Origin: Bacteroides sp.
GTDB lineage: Bacteria; Bacteroidota; Bacteroidia; Bacteroidales; Bacteroidaceae
Assembly (NCBI GenBank): GCA_030152865.1
Contig: JASLIW010000038.1
Location: 1-30,302, forward strand
Direction: 5' to 3'
DNA length: 30,302 nucleotides
Of the stretch, positions 22,978 to 30,163 are shown one piece after another. Numbering within the stretch: position 1 is the stretch's first letter; each line of letters begins with the position of its first letter. A model generated the notes under the pieces. It ran no database searches, was not told the origin of the DNA, and saw only the letters and a list, made by a program, of their open reading frames with translations. The translations under genes and the position numbers were made by a program.

Positions 22978-23733
22978 CTATTTTTGAAATTCTTTCTTTC
23001 GCAGAACAAAGCTTGTACTTAAGTACTTTTCTCGAACTATTTTGTTTTCTGCCAGCTCTTCTGGCTTTCCTTGGAACAGGATCCGCCCTTCAAATAAGAG
23101 ATAGGCTCTATCTGTAATGCTTAAGGTTTCTTGTACGTTGTGGTCGGTGATTAGGATACCTATATTTTTATCTTTGAGCTTCCACACAATTTGCTGTATG
23201 TCTTCTACAGCAATGGGGTCAACACCAGCAAAGGGCTCGTCTAGCATAATGAATTTAGGGCTTATAGCTAAACAGCGGGCAATCTCCGTACGGCGACGCT
23301 CTCCTCCTGATAGCTGGTTCCCTTTGTTTTTACGGACTTTTTGGAGTCTAAATTCAGCTATCAAGCTCTCAAGTTTGTCTTTTTGTTCGGCAGGGCTAGC
23401 CTTGGTCATCTCGAGCACCGAAGCGATATTATCTTCCACACTCATTTGACGAAACACGGATGCCTCTTGTGCTAAGTAACCTATACCTGCACGAGCTCTT
23501 TTATATACGGGATATTCTGTAATATCTAAGTCATCTAGAAAAATACGACCTGCATTTGGCGTAATTAAGCCTACGGTCATGTAGAAGGATGTTGTTTTAC
23601 CTGCCCCATTAGGACCCAATAAACCTACAATTTCTCCTTGCTTTACATTGATCGAGACCTGATTCACAACTGTACGCTTCCCGTATTTTTTTACGAGGTT
23701 CTCCGTACGCAAAGTCATTCTGTCCTTACTCAT
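22978..23733 (-). CDS. lptB: LPS export ABC transporter ATP-binding protein
   Basis: A 251-residue ATPase that powers LPS extraction from the inner membrane with LptFG. Walker A is GPNGAGKT (40-47), the ABC signature LSGGERRRTEIAR, Walker B FIMLDEPFAGVDP and the switch histidine is in LITDHNVQET. The stretch GYLAQEASVFRQMSVEDNI is the LptB form of the Q-loop region. The C-terminal part LAENKIVREKYLS is also family-typical. The frame is open to a TTG at 23754; the first ATG (23733) gives MSKDRMTLRTENLVKKYG, like homologues, so I start there. It is divergent from mlaE-mlaF, whose products move lipids the opposite way. Confidence 0.95.
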   Translation of the reverse strand: MSKDRMTLRTENLVKKYGKRTVVNQVSINVKQGEIVGLLGPNGAGKTTSFYMTVGLITPNAGRIFLDDLDITEYPVYKRARAGIGYLAQEASVFRQMSVEDNIASVLEMTKASPAEQKDKLESLIAEFRLQKVRKNKGNQLSGGERRRTEIARCLAISPKFIMLDEPFAGVDPIAVEDIQQIVWKLKDKNIGILITDHNVQETLSITDRAYLLFEGRILFQGKPEELAENKIVREKYLSTSFVLRKKEFQK

Positions 23734-23751
23734 AAGTCTGTGATTTTGCTT

Positions 23752-23759
23752 CAAATGTA
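23752..23759 (-). promoter_or_regulatory. -7 box for lptB
   Basis: TACATTTG on the minus strand fits TAnnTTTG and lies 18 bases before the chosen ATG. It is the mirror image of the mlaE -7 box at 23782-23789. No clear -33 TTTG. Confidence 0.5.
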
Positions 23760-23781
23760 GTAAATTAAGGTGAAAATGATG

Positions 23782-23789
23782 TACATTTG
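23782..23789 (+). promoter_or_regulatory. -7 box for mlaE-mlaF
   Basis: TACATTTG on the plus strand lies 19 bases before the ATG at 23809. Its position makes the upstream in-frame ATGs at 23770-23781 unlikely starts. No clear -33 TTTG. Confidence 0.5.
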
Positions 23790-23808
23790 CCTACAAATAA
23801 AACCTGAT

Positions 23809-24552
23809 ATGCGGAAAGTACTGACGATGGTTGGAAAGTATGTAGTCCTTATGAAACGGACCTTCTCCAGGCCTGAGAAAATGCGTATGTTCTTTAAGTC
23901 TTATATTCGAGAGATAGAACAGCTCGGAGTAAACTCTATTGGCATTGTATTACTCATATCCTTTTTTATTGGAGCTGTAATCACCATCCAAATCAAATTA
24001 AATATAGAAAGTGCATGGATGCCCAGGTGGACGGTAGGTTATGTCACTCGTGAAATTCTACTGCTTGAGTTCTCCTCAGCTATTATGTGTTTGATTCTTG
24101 CCGGTAAAGTAGGATCAAACATAGCTTCGGAAATAGGTACCATGCGTGTAACACAACAGATTGATGCCTTGGAAATCATGGGTGTCAATCCAGCTAGCTT
24201 TTTGATTTTACCTAAAATTACTGCTATGGTTACGGCAGTTCCTGCACTAGTGGTGTTTAGTATCGTAGCTGGTATTATAGGTGCTTTTGCTACATGTTGG
24301 TTCGGTGGGGTTATGACTGCCACTGATTTAGAGTACGGTTTACAGTTTAACTTTGTCGAAAAGTTTATCTGGGCCGGCATTATCAAGTCTGTATTTTTTG
24401 CCTTTATCATTTCTAGTGTTGCTGCTTTCTTTGGTTACACGGTCGAAGGTGGATCTACAGATGTAGGTAAGGCTTCTACTGACTCCGTTGTGATAAGTAG
24501 TGTGCTTATTCTCTTCGCTGATTTAATACTAACTCAACTTTTAATGGGATGA
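23809..24552 (+). CDS. mlaE: MlaE/YrbE-type phospholipid transporter permease
   Basis: A 247-residue inner-membrane permease of the MlaE (DUF140) family, partner of the MlaF ATPase in trafficking phospholipids between inner and outer membranes. Hydrophobic segments include GIVLLISFFIGAVITIQIKL, LLEFSSAIMCLILAGKVG, MVTAVPALVVFSIVAGIIGA and VISSVLILFADLILTQLLMG. The conserved family stretch is GSNIASEIGTMRVTQQIDAL. I start at ATG 23809 (MRKVLTMVGKYVVLM), which follows the -7 box and matches homologues; the frame extends upstream to 23770. The stop overlaps the mlaF start (ATGA). The MCE-domain partner MlaD is not nearby. Confidence 0.94.
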   Translation: MRKVLTMVGKYVVLMKRTFSRPEKMRMFFKSYIREIEQLGVNSIGIVLLISFFIGAVITIQIKLNIESAWMPRWTVGYVTREILLLEFSSAIMCLILAGKVGSNIASEIGTMRVTQQIDALEIMGVNPASFLILPKITAMVTAVPALVVFSIVAGIIGAFATCWFGGVMTATDLEYGLQFNFVEKFIWAGIIKSVFFAFIISSVAAFFGYTVEGGSTDVGKASTDSVVISSVLILFADLILTQLLMG

Positions 24553-25310
24553 TAGAGCTCAAAAATATATATAAGTCTTTTGATGATAAAGATGTGCTTA
24601 AAGATATCAATGCTTGTTTTCAAGCTGGGCAAACCAATCTAATTATAGGGCAGAGTGGCTCAGGTAAAACCGTCCTCATGAAGTGTATTGTAGGTTTACT
24701 TGAGCCTACATCTGGAGAGATTCTATACGATAATAAAAACTTTTTGAGTCTAGCTAAGAAGCAGAAGAAGGAGCTACGCAAAGAGATGGGAATGATTTTT
24801 CAAAGTGCTGCTTTGTTTGATTCTATGTCAGTCATGGATAATGTCTTGTTTCCCTTAAATATGTTCTCTACCGACACACAAAGAGATAAAGTTAAAAGGG
24901 CTATGTTCTGTTTAGACCGTGTCAATTTGTTAGATGCTCGAAGCAAGTTTCCTGGTGAAATTAGTGGGGGAATGCAAAAACGCGTGGCTATCGCAAGAGC
25001 TATTGCTCTTAATCCAAAGTACCTATTTTGCGATGAGCCTAATTCTGGGCTTGACCCCAAAACGTCCTTAGTTATTGATAAGCTTATCCACGACATTACG
25101 GTAGAATATAATATGACAACTATTATTAATACGCATGATATGAATTCAGTGATGGGTATAGGCGATCATATTATGTATATCTATCAAGGAGAAACGGAGT
25201 GGTTTGGTACCAAAGATGAAATTATAAGCTCTACCAACGAAAAGCTAAATGACTTTGTGTTTGCATCCGATTTACTTAAAAAGGTGCGTGATACGGAGAT
25301 CAATAAATAA
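24549..25310 (+). CDS. mlaF: MlaF-type phospholipid transporter ATP-binding protein
   Basis: A 253-residue ABC ATPase energising MlaE. Walker A is GQSGSGKT (34-41), the Q-loop is in MGMIFQSAALFDSMSV, the signature is ISGGMQKRVAIARA and Walker B is YLFCDEPNSGLDP, with a switch His in TIINTHDMNS. The AALFDSMSVMDNV region is characteristic of MlaF. Start and mlaE stop overlap by 4 bases, so translation is coupled. The transcript should end at the palindrome 25448-25479, convergent with der. Confidence 0.95.
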   Translation: MIELKNIYKSFDDKDVLKDINACFQAGQTNLIIGQSGSGKTVLMKCIVGLLEPTSGEILYDNKNFLSLAKKQKKELRKEMGMIFQSAALFDSMSVMDNVLFPLNMFSTDTQRDKVKRAMFCLDRVNLLDARSKFPGEISGGMQKRVAIARAIALNPKYLFCDEPNSGLDPKTSLVIDKLIHDITVEYNMTTIINTHDMNSVMGIGDHIMYIYQGETEWFGTKDEIISSTNEKLNDFVFASDLLKKVRDTEINK

Positions 25311-25447
25311 TACGAAAAAGCTGGTTTTCACTTATGCATTCTTCTAGCAGAACAGAAAATAGTATGCTTTAAGTTTGGTCATACTTGCTCAAACTTGTCT
25401 TCTTGATAGCCTTAGGTGAAGCCATAAAAATCTATATTTCAAACCAA

Positions 25448-25479
25448 AAAAAGTCCAGATAGCTAATAATCTGGACTTT
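25448..25479. terminator. Bidirectional terminator between mlaF and der
   Basis: A 12-bp perfect stem (AAAAGTCCAGAT with ATCTGGACTTTT) and 8-base loop, with A-rich left flank and T-run on the right. It lies 39 bases after the der stop and about 138 bases after the mlaF stop. The stretch 25311-25447 in between holds nothing else that I can support. Confidence 0.85.
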
Positions 25480-25517
25480 TGTAATTAGGGGCTTTTGACA
25501 CACCCTCTTATTATTTC

Positions 25518-26831
25518 TTATTTTTGTCTTATAAATATGTTTATTGGGTTTCCTGACAAATTCCATTTTTCCCTCATTTTGTTTTCCAAGAATCTTCTGT
25601 AAGGCTCTTTAATATACTGGGGAAGATTGGCAAAAAACACAAAGGATGGAATGGCAGTATTAGGGAGTTGGGTTACATATTTAATTTTAATGTATTTTCC
25701 CTTGATAGATGGTGGTGGATAGGCTTCGATCAAAGGTAACATCTCTTCGTTTAGTTTTGCAGTAGGAATTTTGATGTTTCTATTCTCGTAGACATTTCGG
25801 GCTTCTTCCAAAACCTTCAATATACGCTGTTTGTTCAAAGCTGATGCAAAGATGATTGGGAAGTCTGAGAAGGGGGCCAAACGCTCACGGATTGTCTGCT
25901 CAAAGTGCTTCATCACCTTCGTACTTTTATCTTCCACCAAATCCCACTTATTAACTACTACTACTAAACCTCTTTTGTTTTGCTTTATTAGCGAAACAAT
26001 ATTGATATCCTGTCCTTCAATTCCTCGTGTAGCATCAATCATCAATATACAAACATCCGAACCTTCTATAGCACGAATAGAACGGATTACTGAGTAGTAT
26101 TCTAGATCATCTTTTACCTTTCTCTTTTTACGAATACCAGCTGTATCTACAAGATAAAAGTCAAAACCGAATTTATTATAACGTGTATAGATAGAGTCAC
26201 GTGTTGTACCAGCTATTTCGGTAACTATATTTCTTTCATCACCCAGAAAAGCATTAACTATAGAAGACTTACCTGCATTAGGGCGACCAACAACAGCAAA
26301 GCGTGGTATATTGTCATCCAATAGCTCTTCAACATCTTCTTTTAAGTGAGATACAACTTCATCAAGTAGCTCTCCTGTACCACTACCTGTCATGGCTGAT
26401 ACACAGAAAGGATCACCTAAACCTAGAGAATAAAATTCGGGTGCATTGAATATCGCATCACTGCCTTCGGCTTTGTTTGAAGCTAAGATGATAGGCTTAT
26501 CTACTCTTCGTAAAATAGCTGCTACCTCTTCATCCAAATCAGTGACTCCTGTTTTTATATCAACAACAAAAACAATAATATCTGCTTCTTCCACAGCAAT
26601 CAATACTTGCTTACGAATCTCTTCTTCAAATACATCATCGGACTTAGTAACCCATCCTCCTGTATCAACTACAGAGAATTCTTTTCCTAGCCACTCTGAT
26701 TTACCATATTGTCGGTCTCTAGTTGTACCTGCTACATCATCTACAATGGCCTTTCTAGTCTTAGTAAGACGATTAAAAAGCGTAGACTTACCAACATTAG
26801 GGCGTCCAACTATTGCAACTAAATTTCTCAT
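25518..26831 (-). CDS. der: Ribosome assembly GTPase Der (EngA)
   Basis: A 437-residue protein with two tandem GTPase domains and a KH-like C-terminus, needed for 50S subunit maturation. Domain 1: GRPNVGKS (9-16), DTGGW, SNKAEGSD. Domain 2: GRPNAGKSS (about 183), DTAGIRKK, VVNKWDLVE. The C-terminal part (about 350-437) includes PPSIKGKYIKIKYVTQ and ends GNPINIFIRQK, as in the family. It is last gene of the DUF177-rpmF-fabH-era-der series, 42 bases after era; that gap holds TCGAGTTA twice (26839-26846, 26859-26866). Confidence 0.97.
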   Translation of the reverse strand: MRNLVAIVGRPNVGKSTLFNRLTKTRKAIVDDVAGTTRDRQYGKSEWLGKEFSVVDTGGWVTKSDDVFEEEIRKQVLIAVEEADIIVFVVDIKTGVTDLDEEVAAILRRVDKPIILASNKAEGSDAIFNAPEFYSLGLGDPFCVSAMTGSGTGELLDEVVSHLKEDVEELLDDNIPRFAVVGRPNAGKSSIVNAFLGDERNIVTEIAGTTRDSIYTRYNKFGFDFYLVDTAGIRKKRKVKDDLEYYSVIRSIRAIEGSDVCILMIDATRGIEGQDINIVSLIKQNKRGLVVVVNKWDLVEDKSTKVMKHFEQTIRERLAPFSDFPIIFASALNKQRILKVLEEARNVYENRNIKIPTAKLNEEMLPLIEAYPPPSIKGKYIKIKYVTQLPNTAIPSFVFFANLPQYIKEPYRRFLENKMREKWNLSGNPINIFIRQK

Positions 26832-26873
26832 ACTTCAATCGAGTTATTCGACACTTGGTCGAGTTAATATTTA

Positions 26874-27758
26874 TTAGTCTTGTTGATATCCAAAGTTCTT
26901 CAACCTCTTTTCGGAATTTCTCCAATCCTTGTCTACCTTAACAAAGGTTTTTAAGTAAATGCTTTTATCAAAAAAACGTTCAAGCTCTTTACGAGCCTCA
27001 GTGGCGACTTTCTTTAAGGCCTTACCCTGCTTACCTATTATTATTCCTTTTTGAGATTCTCTCTCCACATATATCACAACAGAAATATTTATCTGGTTTG
27101 GAGCTTCTTTAAACTCCTCCACGAGTACTTCAGTGGCATAAGGAATCTCCTTATCGTAATATAGTAAAATCTTCTCACGTATAATTTCTGAAACAAAGAA
27201 TCTAGCAGGTTTGTCTGTCCACTGCTCTTTGTCAAAATATGGGGGCGAATCAGGCATCAGCTCTTTGACCCGTCTTAAGACATAATCTATATTAAAGTTT
27301 GACTTGGCTGAGATAGGTATTATTTCAGCATTTGGAAGGAGATTTGACCACTCTTCTACCATATCACCAAGATCCGTTTGATTGCTCAAGTCAATCTTAT
27401 TGATTAGAACTAAAACTGGCACCTCTAATTTCTGTACTCGCTCTATGAAGCTCACATGTTTATCTTTTTTCTCAATAACGTCTGTTACATAGAGCAATAC
27501 ATCTGCGTCCACTAGAGCCGATTCAGAAAATCTCAGCATAGATTCCTGCAGTTTGTAATTAGGCTGAACCACTCCTGGTGTGTCAGAGAACACAATTTGT
27601 GCATCCTCTGTATTATGAATCCCCATTATACGATGACGGGTAGTTTGCGCTTTAAATGTAGCGATAGAAATACGCTCACCGAGAAGACGATTCATAAGGG
27701 TAGACTTACCCACATTGGGGTTTCCTACAATATTAACAAATCCTGCTTTATGCTTCAT
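26874..27758 (-). CDS. era: GTPase Era
   Basis: A 294-residue GTPase that binds the 3' end of 16S rRNA and checks 30S maturation. G1 is GNPNVGKS (12-19), G3 DTPGV, G4 NKIDLS, and the KH domain shows GIIIGKQGKALKKVA. The frame is open to a TTG at 27776, but ATG at 27758 (MKHKAGFVNIVG) matches homologues and is preceded by AAAAGAA, so I start there. A terminator-like hairpin (27778-27808) sits directly before the gene, and der follows 42 bases downstream, so era-der expression may depend on partial read-through from fabH. Confidence 0.96.
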   Translation of the reverse strand: MKHKAGFVNIVGNPNVGKSTLMNRLLGERISIATFKAQTTRHRIMGIHNTEDAQIVFSDTPGVVQPNYKLQESMLRFSESALVDADVLLYVTDVIEKKDKHVSFIERVQKLEVPVLVLINKIDLSNQTDLGDMVEEWSNLLPNAEIIPISAKSNFNIDYVLRRVKELMPDSPPYFDKEQWTDKPARFFVSEIIREKILLYYDKEIPYATEVLVEEFKEAPNQINISVVIYVERESQKGIIIGKQGKALKKVATEARKELERFFDKSIYLKTFVKVDKDWRNSEKRLKNFGYQQD

Positions 27759-27777
27759 TTCTTTTATTTTAGTCAAA

Positions 27778-27808
27778 AAAACGCACCTAAATAATTTGGA
27801 TGCGTTTT
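27778..27808 (-). terminator. Internal terminator-like hairpin between fabH and era
   Basis: AAAACGCA pairs with TGCGTTTT (27778-27785 with 27801-27808). On the minus strand seven T follow the stem, about 45 bases after the fabH stop and ending 20 bases before the era ATG. No TAnnTTTG box lies between this hairpin and era, so it probably tunes read-through. Confidence 0.65.
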
Positions 27809-27852
27809 AGTGAAAATGTCTTATAGATCTATTTTTACAATTTAGAGTGCTT

Positions 27853-28854
27853 TTACTCTACTGAGTCATATCCCCATTTTACATATACTGCTCCCCAGGT
27901 AAAACCTGCTCCGAAAGCTGTAAATATAATATTATCACCCTTCTTCAGTTGTTTTTCAAAATCCCAGATACATAGAGGAAGCGAAGCACCACTAGTATTT
28001 CCATACTTCTCGATATTCACTAACATCTTGTCCTCTGATAATTCTAAACGTCTTCTTACTGCATCTATGATACGTAAGTTGGCCTGATGAGGAACAACGT
28101 AATTAATGTTAGAACTATCAAGACCGTTTCTTTCAGCTATCTCAGCACTGATATTTGACATATTAGATACTGCATATCTGAAAACAGTGCGTCCTTCTTG
28201 ATAGATGTAGTGCATCTTATTGTCTACTGTAAAATAAGATGGGGGACAAACAGAACCACCAGCCTTCATGTGCAAGAAAGGTAAACCCTTACCATCAGTT
28301 CTCAACCTTGCATCTAGAATACCGTATTCCTCTGTTGTAGGCTCTAACATAAACGCAGCTGCACCATCACCAAAAATAGGACAGGTAGCACGATCACTAT
28401 AATCAACCATAGATGACATTTTATCGGCACCTACTATGATTATTTTTTTGTAACGACCCGATCTGATAAAGTTAGCAGCTGTTTCCATTGCATATAAGAA
28501 ACCACTACATGCTGCTTGGAGATCATAAGCAAATGCATTCTTCAAGCCCAACTTATCGCACAGAATAGATGCCGTAGAAGGGAAATGATAATCAGGCGTA
28601 GTTGTTGCAACAATTACCAAATCAATATCATCAGGATTAGATTTAGTTTTACGCATTAGCTCACGCGTTGCTTTACGCGCCATATAAGCTGTTCCTAAAC
28701 CCTCTTCATGTAATATTCTTCTTTCCTTAACTCCTATACGAGTCATTATCCACTCATCATTGGTGTCAACCATCTTTGATAACTCTTCATTATCTAGAAT
28801 GTAGTCGGGAACATATCCACCAACGCCTGTGATCACTGCATTTATTTTCTCCAT
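27853..28854 (-). CDS. fabH: 3-oxoacyl-ACP synthase III (KAS III)
   Basis: A 333-residue thiolase-fold enzyme that condenses an acyl-CoA primer with malonyl-ACP to start fatty acid synthesis. The triad is Cys116 (LQAACSGFLYAM), His256 (VVPHQANLRI) and Asn286 (EKYGNTSGAS). GDGAAAFML and the end FTAFGAGFTWGAVYVKW are family marks. The primer preference (straight or branched) cannot be read safely. It follows rpmF, as in many bacteria, with a 15-bp hairpin in the 92-base gap. Confidence 0.97.
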   Translation of the reverse strand: MEKINAVITGVGGYVPDYILDNEELSKMVDTNDEWIMTRIGVKERRILHEEGLGTAYMARKATRELMRKTKSNPDDIDLVIVATTTPDYHFPSTASILCDKLGLKNAFAYDLQAACSGFLYAMETAANFIRSGRYKKIIIVGADKMSSMVDYSDRATCPIFGDGAAAFMLEPTTEEYGILDARLRTDGKGLPFLHMKAGGSVCPPSYFTVDNKMHYIYQEGRTVFRYAVSNMSNISAEIAERNGLDSSNINYVVPHQANLRIIDAVRRRLELSEDKMLVNIEKYGNTSGASLPLCIWDFEKQLKKGDNIIFTAFGAGFTWGAVYVKWGYDSVE

Positions 28855-28878
28855 AGACCTAGATTTTTATCAATATTT

Positions 28879-28920
28879 TATACTTCTTAGAAAGCCATAT
28901 ATAGGTTTCTAAGAAGTATA
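28879..28920. other. Stable intercistronic hairpin between rpmF and fabH
   Basis: TATACTTCTTAGAAA (28879-28893) is perfectly mirrored by 28906-28920, a 15-bp stem with a 12-base loop. There is no U-tract on the minus strand, so it is not an intrinsic terminator. It sits in the middle of the message 26 bases after the rpmF stop. It could be an RNase site or a 3'-end stabiliser letting L32 and FabH be made at different levels (inference). Confidence 0.6.
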
Positions 28921-28946
28921 ATGAGTGAGCCTAAATATGAGCTCAA

Positions 28947-29132
28947 TTATAAGGCTACGTCTTTAACGATAGCTACTTTGCCTCTGTAATAGCCACAAGC
29001 ATCACAAACAGTGTGATATTTATGCCATTCACCACAGTTTGGACAAATTGCTAAAGTTGGAGCAACAGCTTTATCATGAGTTCTACGTTTTGCTGTTCTA
29101 GTCTTAGAATGTCTTCTTTTTGGATGTGCCAT
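28947..29132 (-). CDS. rpmF: 50S ribosomal protein L32
   Basis: A 61-residue basic ribosomal protein. The N-terminus MAHPKRRHSKTRTAKRRTHD is characteristic, and a zinc ribbon is formed by Cys30, Cys33, Cys43 and Cys46 (ICPNCGEWHKYHTVCDACGYY). It lies 13 bases downstream of the DUF177 gene and upstream of fabH, the usual order linking ribosome production and fatty acid synthesis. Confidence 0.98.
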   Translation of the reverse strand: MAHPKRRHSKTRTAKRRTHDKAVAPTLAICPNCGEWHKYHTVCDACGYYRGKVAIVKDVAL

Positions 29133-29145
29133 TTTATTCTATTTT

Positions 29146-29751
29146 TTAATTATTATTTAGTATTTTCTTTAATTCATTCCATCTAGGATCTATATCATCC
29201 AAGTTGTCGATGGAGGAGCTTTCACTTGCTTCATTTTCAATATCGCCAGGTTGTTGCACTGCAAGGTGCTCTTGAAGCAAGTTGAGCATTGCAGAATCGC
29301 ATAATCCTTCTCGATGTATATTTTGAATAGGTATTGCAAGCATAATAACTTCAAAGATAGACCAGGACAAATCAAATTCAGTGACTCCATCCTCTAGGGT
29401 ATAATCAAACTCAGAATTGGATTGATCGACCATGGGTACTAATTCTCCACCTATAAGGATATCCATGCCATATCGTACCTTGACATTATCACTGGTAGAA
29501 ACACAAACTTCCATATCTGCTAAACAGCGTGAACATGGTAAATTTAAGACCCCATCTATATTTATAGTAATATCATACTCACCAAAACCTATCTGCCTAA
29601 TCTGGACAATAGCGTCAATTTTAGATCCTTTGTGCATAGGAGCATTTTCAAAACGAGCAAAAAACTCATCTGCTAAACTTAAGGATATGTCCTCTACAAC
29701 CCCCTCTTGCACACAATCTAAATCAACAATGTAATCTCGTATAGGTTTCAC
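29146..29751 (-). CDS. DUF177 (YceD-like) protein upstream of rpmF
   Basis: A DUF177/YceD family protein of about 201 residues; the family almost always precedes rpmF and has been linked to 23S rRNA accumulation or 50S assembly. The conserved core is LPCSRCLADMEV, with its Cys-x-x-Cys, followed by VRYG. An acidic C-terminus ends IDPRWNELKKILNNN, the family-typical DPRWxxLKK tail. The start is uncertain: the frame is open to a TTG at 29802, but GTG at 29751 (coding for residues PIRDYIVDLD next) fits homologue starts better. It is first gene of the operon, with a TACCTTTG box at 29818-29825. Confidence 0.88.
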   Translation of the reverse strand: MKPIRDYIVDLDCVQEGVVEDISLSLADEFFARFENAPMHKGSKIDAIVQIRQIGFGEYDITINIDGVLNLPCSRCLADMEVCVSTSDNVKVRYGMDILIGGELVPMVDQSNSEFDYTLEDGVTEFDLSWSIFEVIMLAIPIQNIHREGLCDSAMLNLLQEHLAVQQPGDIENEASESSSIDNLDDIDPRWNELKKILNNN

Positions 29752-29817
29752 TATTCTTTGTTTATTTATAGTGTTACTTAAGCATGAACATCTTAAACAC
29801 AACTATAATTCGGCTGA

Positions 29818-29825
29818 CAAAGGTA
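29818..29825 (-). promoter_or_regulatory. -7 box for the DUF177-rpmF-fabH-era-der operon
   Basis: TACCTTTG on the minus strand fits TAnnTTTG. Predicted start is near 29811, about 60 bases before the GTG start. The -33 box is not evident. Confidence 0.5.
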
Positions 29826-29932
29826 CAAATAAAATTTCTTTTATTACAGCAATATAGCTAAATATTCTATGTACCACATTGATTCCTACTGTAATTCTTA
29901 CACTAATTTAAAAGCCTCTAAAGCTATTAGCC

Positions 29933-30016
29933 ATGAAAGACGCCAAACAAGTGGCGGCAGGCATAGCTCAGTATGTAGATGCTGTGCGGCTCATAGAAAG
30001 TCTGAATCAGGACTAA
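29933..30016 (+). CDS. Orphan 27-residue ORF
   Basis: ATG at 29933 opens a 28-codon frame, beginning MKDAKQVAAGIAQYVDAV and ending ESLNQD. It would form one amphipathic helix. No ribosome-binding site or clear promoter is visible (TAATTTAA at 29904-29911 is a weak -7 candidate). A strong plus-strand terminator begins 18 bases after the stop, which argues that something here is transcribed. It may be a small protein, the 3' remnant of a lost gene, or part of a small RNA. I do not recognise a family. Confidence 0.35.
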   Translation: MKDAKQVAAGIAQYVDAVRLIESLNQD

Positions 30017-30033
30017 TACAAAAATACTCAACC

Positions 30034-30087
30034 CATAAATAAAGCCGATAAGACTAGTGCTTATCGGCCTTATTTATGCACTTTTTT
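30034..30087 (+). terminator. Strong terminator after the orphan ORF
   Basis: GCCGATAAG pairs with CTTATCGGC (30044-30052 with 30060-30068). One mismatch is followed by nine more pairs (30034-30042 with 30070-30078), then T6 at 30082-30087 on the plus strand. It could also act on a minus-strand transcript coming from beyond the right edge. Confidence 0.75.
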
Positions 30088-30163
30088 ATAACTCTTTCCC
30101 TGTCTTTCGCATGATAGCTCCTGTACTCCAAGTGCTTAATCCTATCTTACTAGCAGCAGATTA
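30086..30163 (-). pseudogene. Possible decayed coding remnant at the right edge
   Basis: On the minus strand one frame reads about 25 codons up to a TAA at 30086-30088, ending STWSTGAIMRKTGKEL, which looks protein-like. Upstream in the same frame there are several stops (near 30164-30200) separating further protein-like pieces such as AQLYKRCRNLGSSK. This resembles the eroded 3' end of a gene that lost its frame. It could also be chance. The rest of 30164-30302 shows nothing I can support. Confidence 0.2.

Noticed and set aside
23770..23808. Upstream start for mlaE at 23770
   Set aside because: The likely promoter -7 box at 23782-23789 lies inside this extension, and the homologue-like start is at 23809.
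24039..24410. 123-codon minus-strand ORF opposite mlaE
   Set aside because: Antisense to a clear MlaE permease; composition reflects the mirrored hydrophobic codons.
25369..25425. 18-codon minus-strand ORF downstream of der, beginning MASPKAIKKT
   Set aside because: No promoter, no ribosome-binding site, located beyond the der terminator; too short to separate from chance.
26839..26866. TCGAGTTA repeated twice between era and der
   Set aside because: Eight-base repeat in a 42-base gap with no structure or known role; likely chance.
26446..26877. 143-codon plus-strand ORF opposite der
   Set aside because: It lies wholly antisense to well-conserved GTPase motifs and has no promoter or family resemblance; shadow frame.
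29955..29980. tRNA-like string (TAGCTCAG...GTAGATGC) near the right end
   Set aside because: No acceptor stem, anticodon arm or T-arm can be formed around it.
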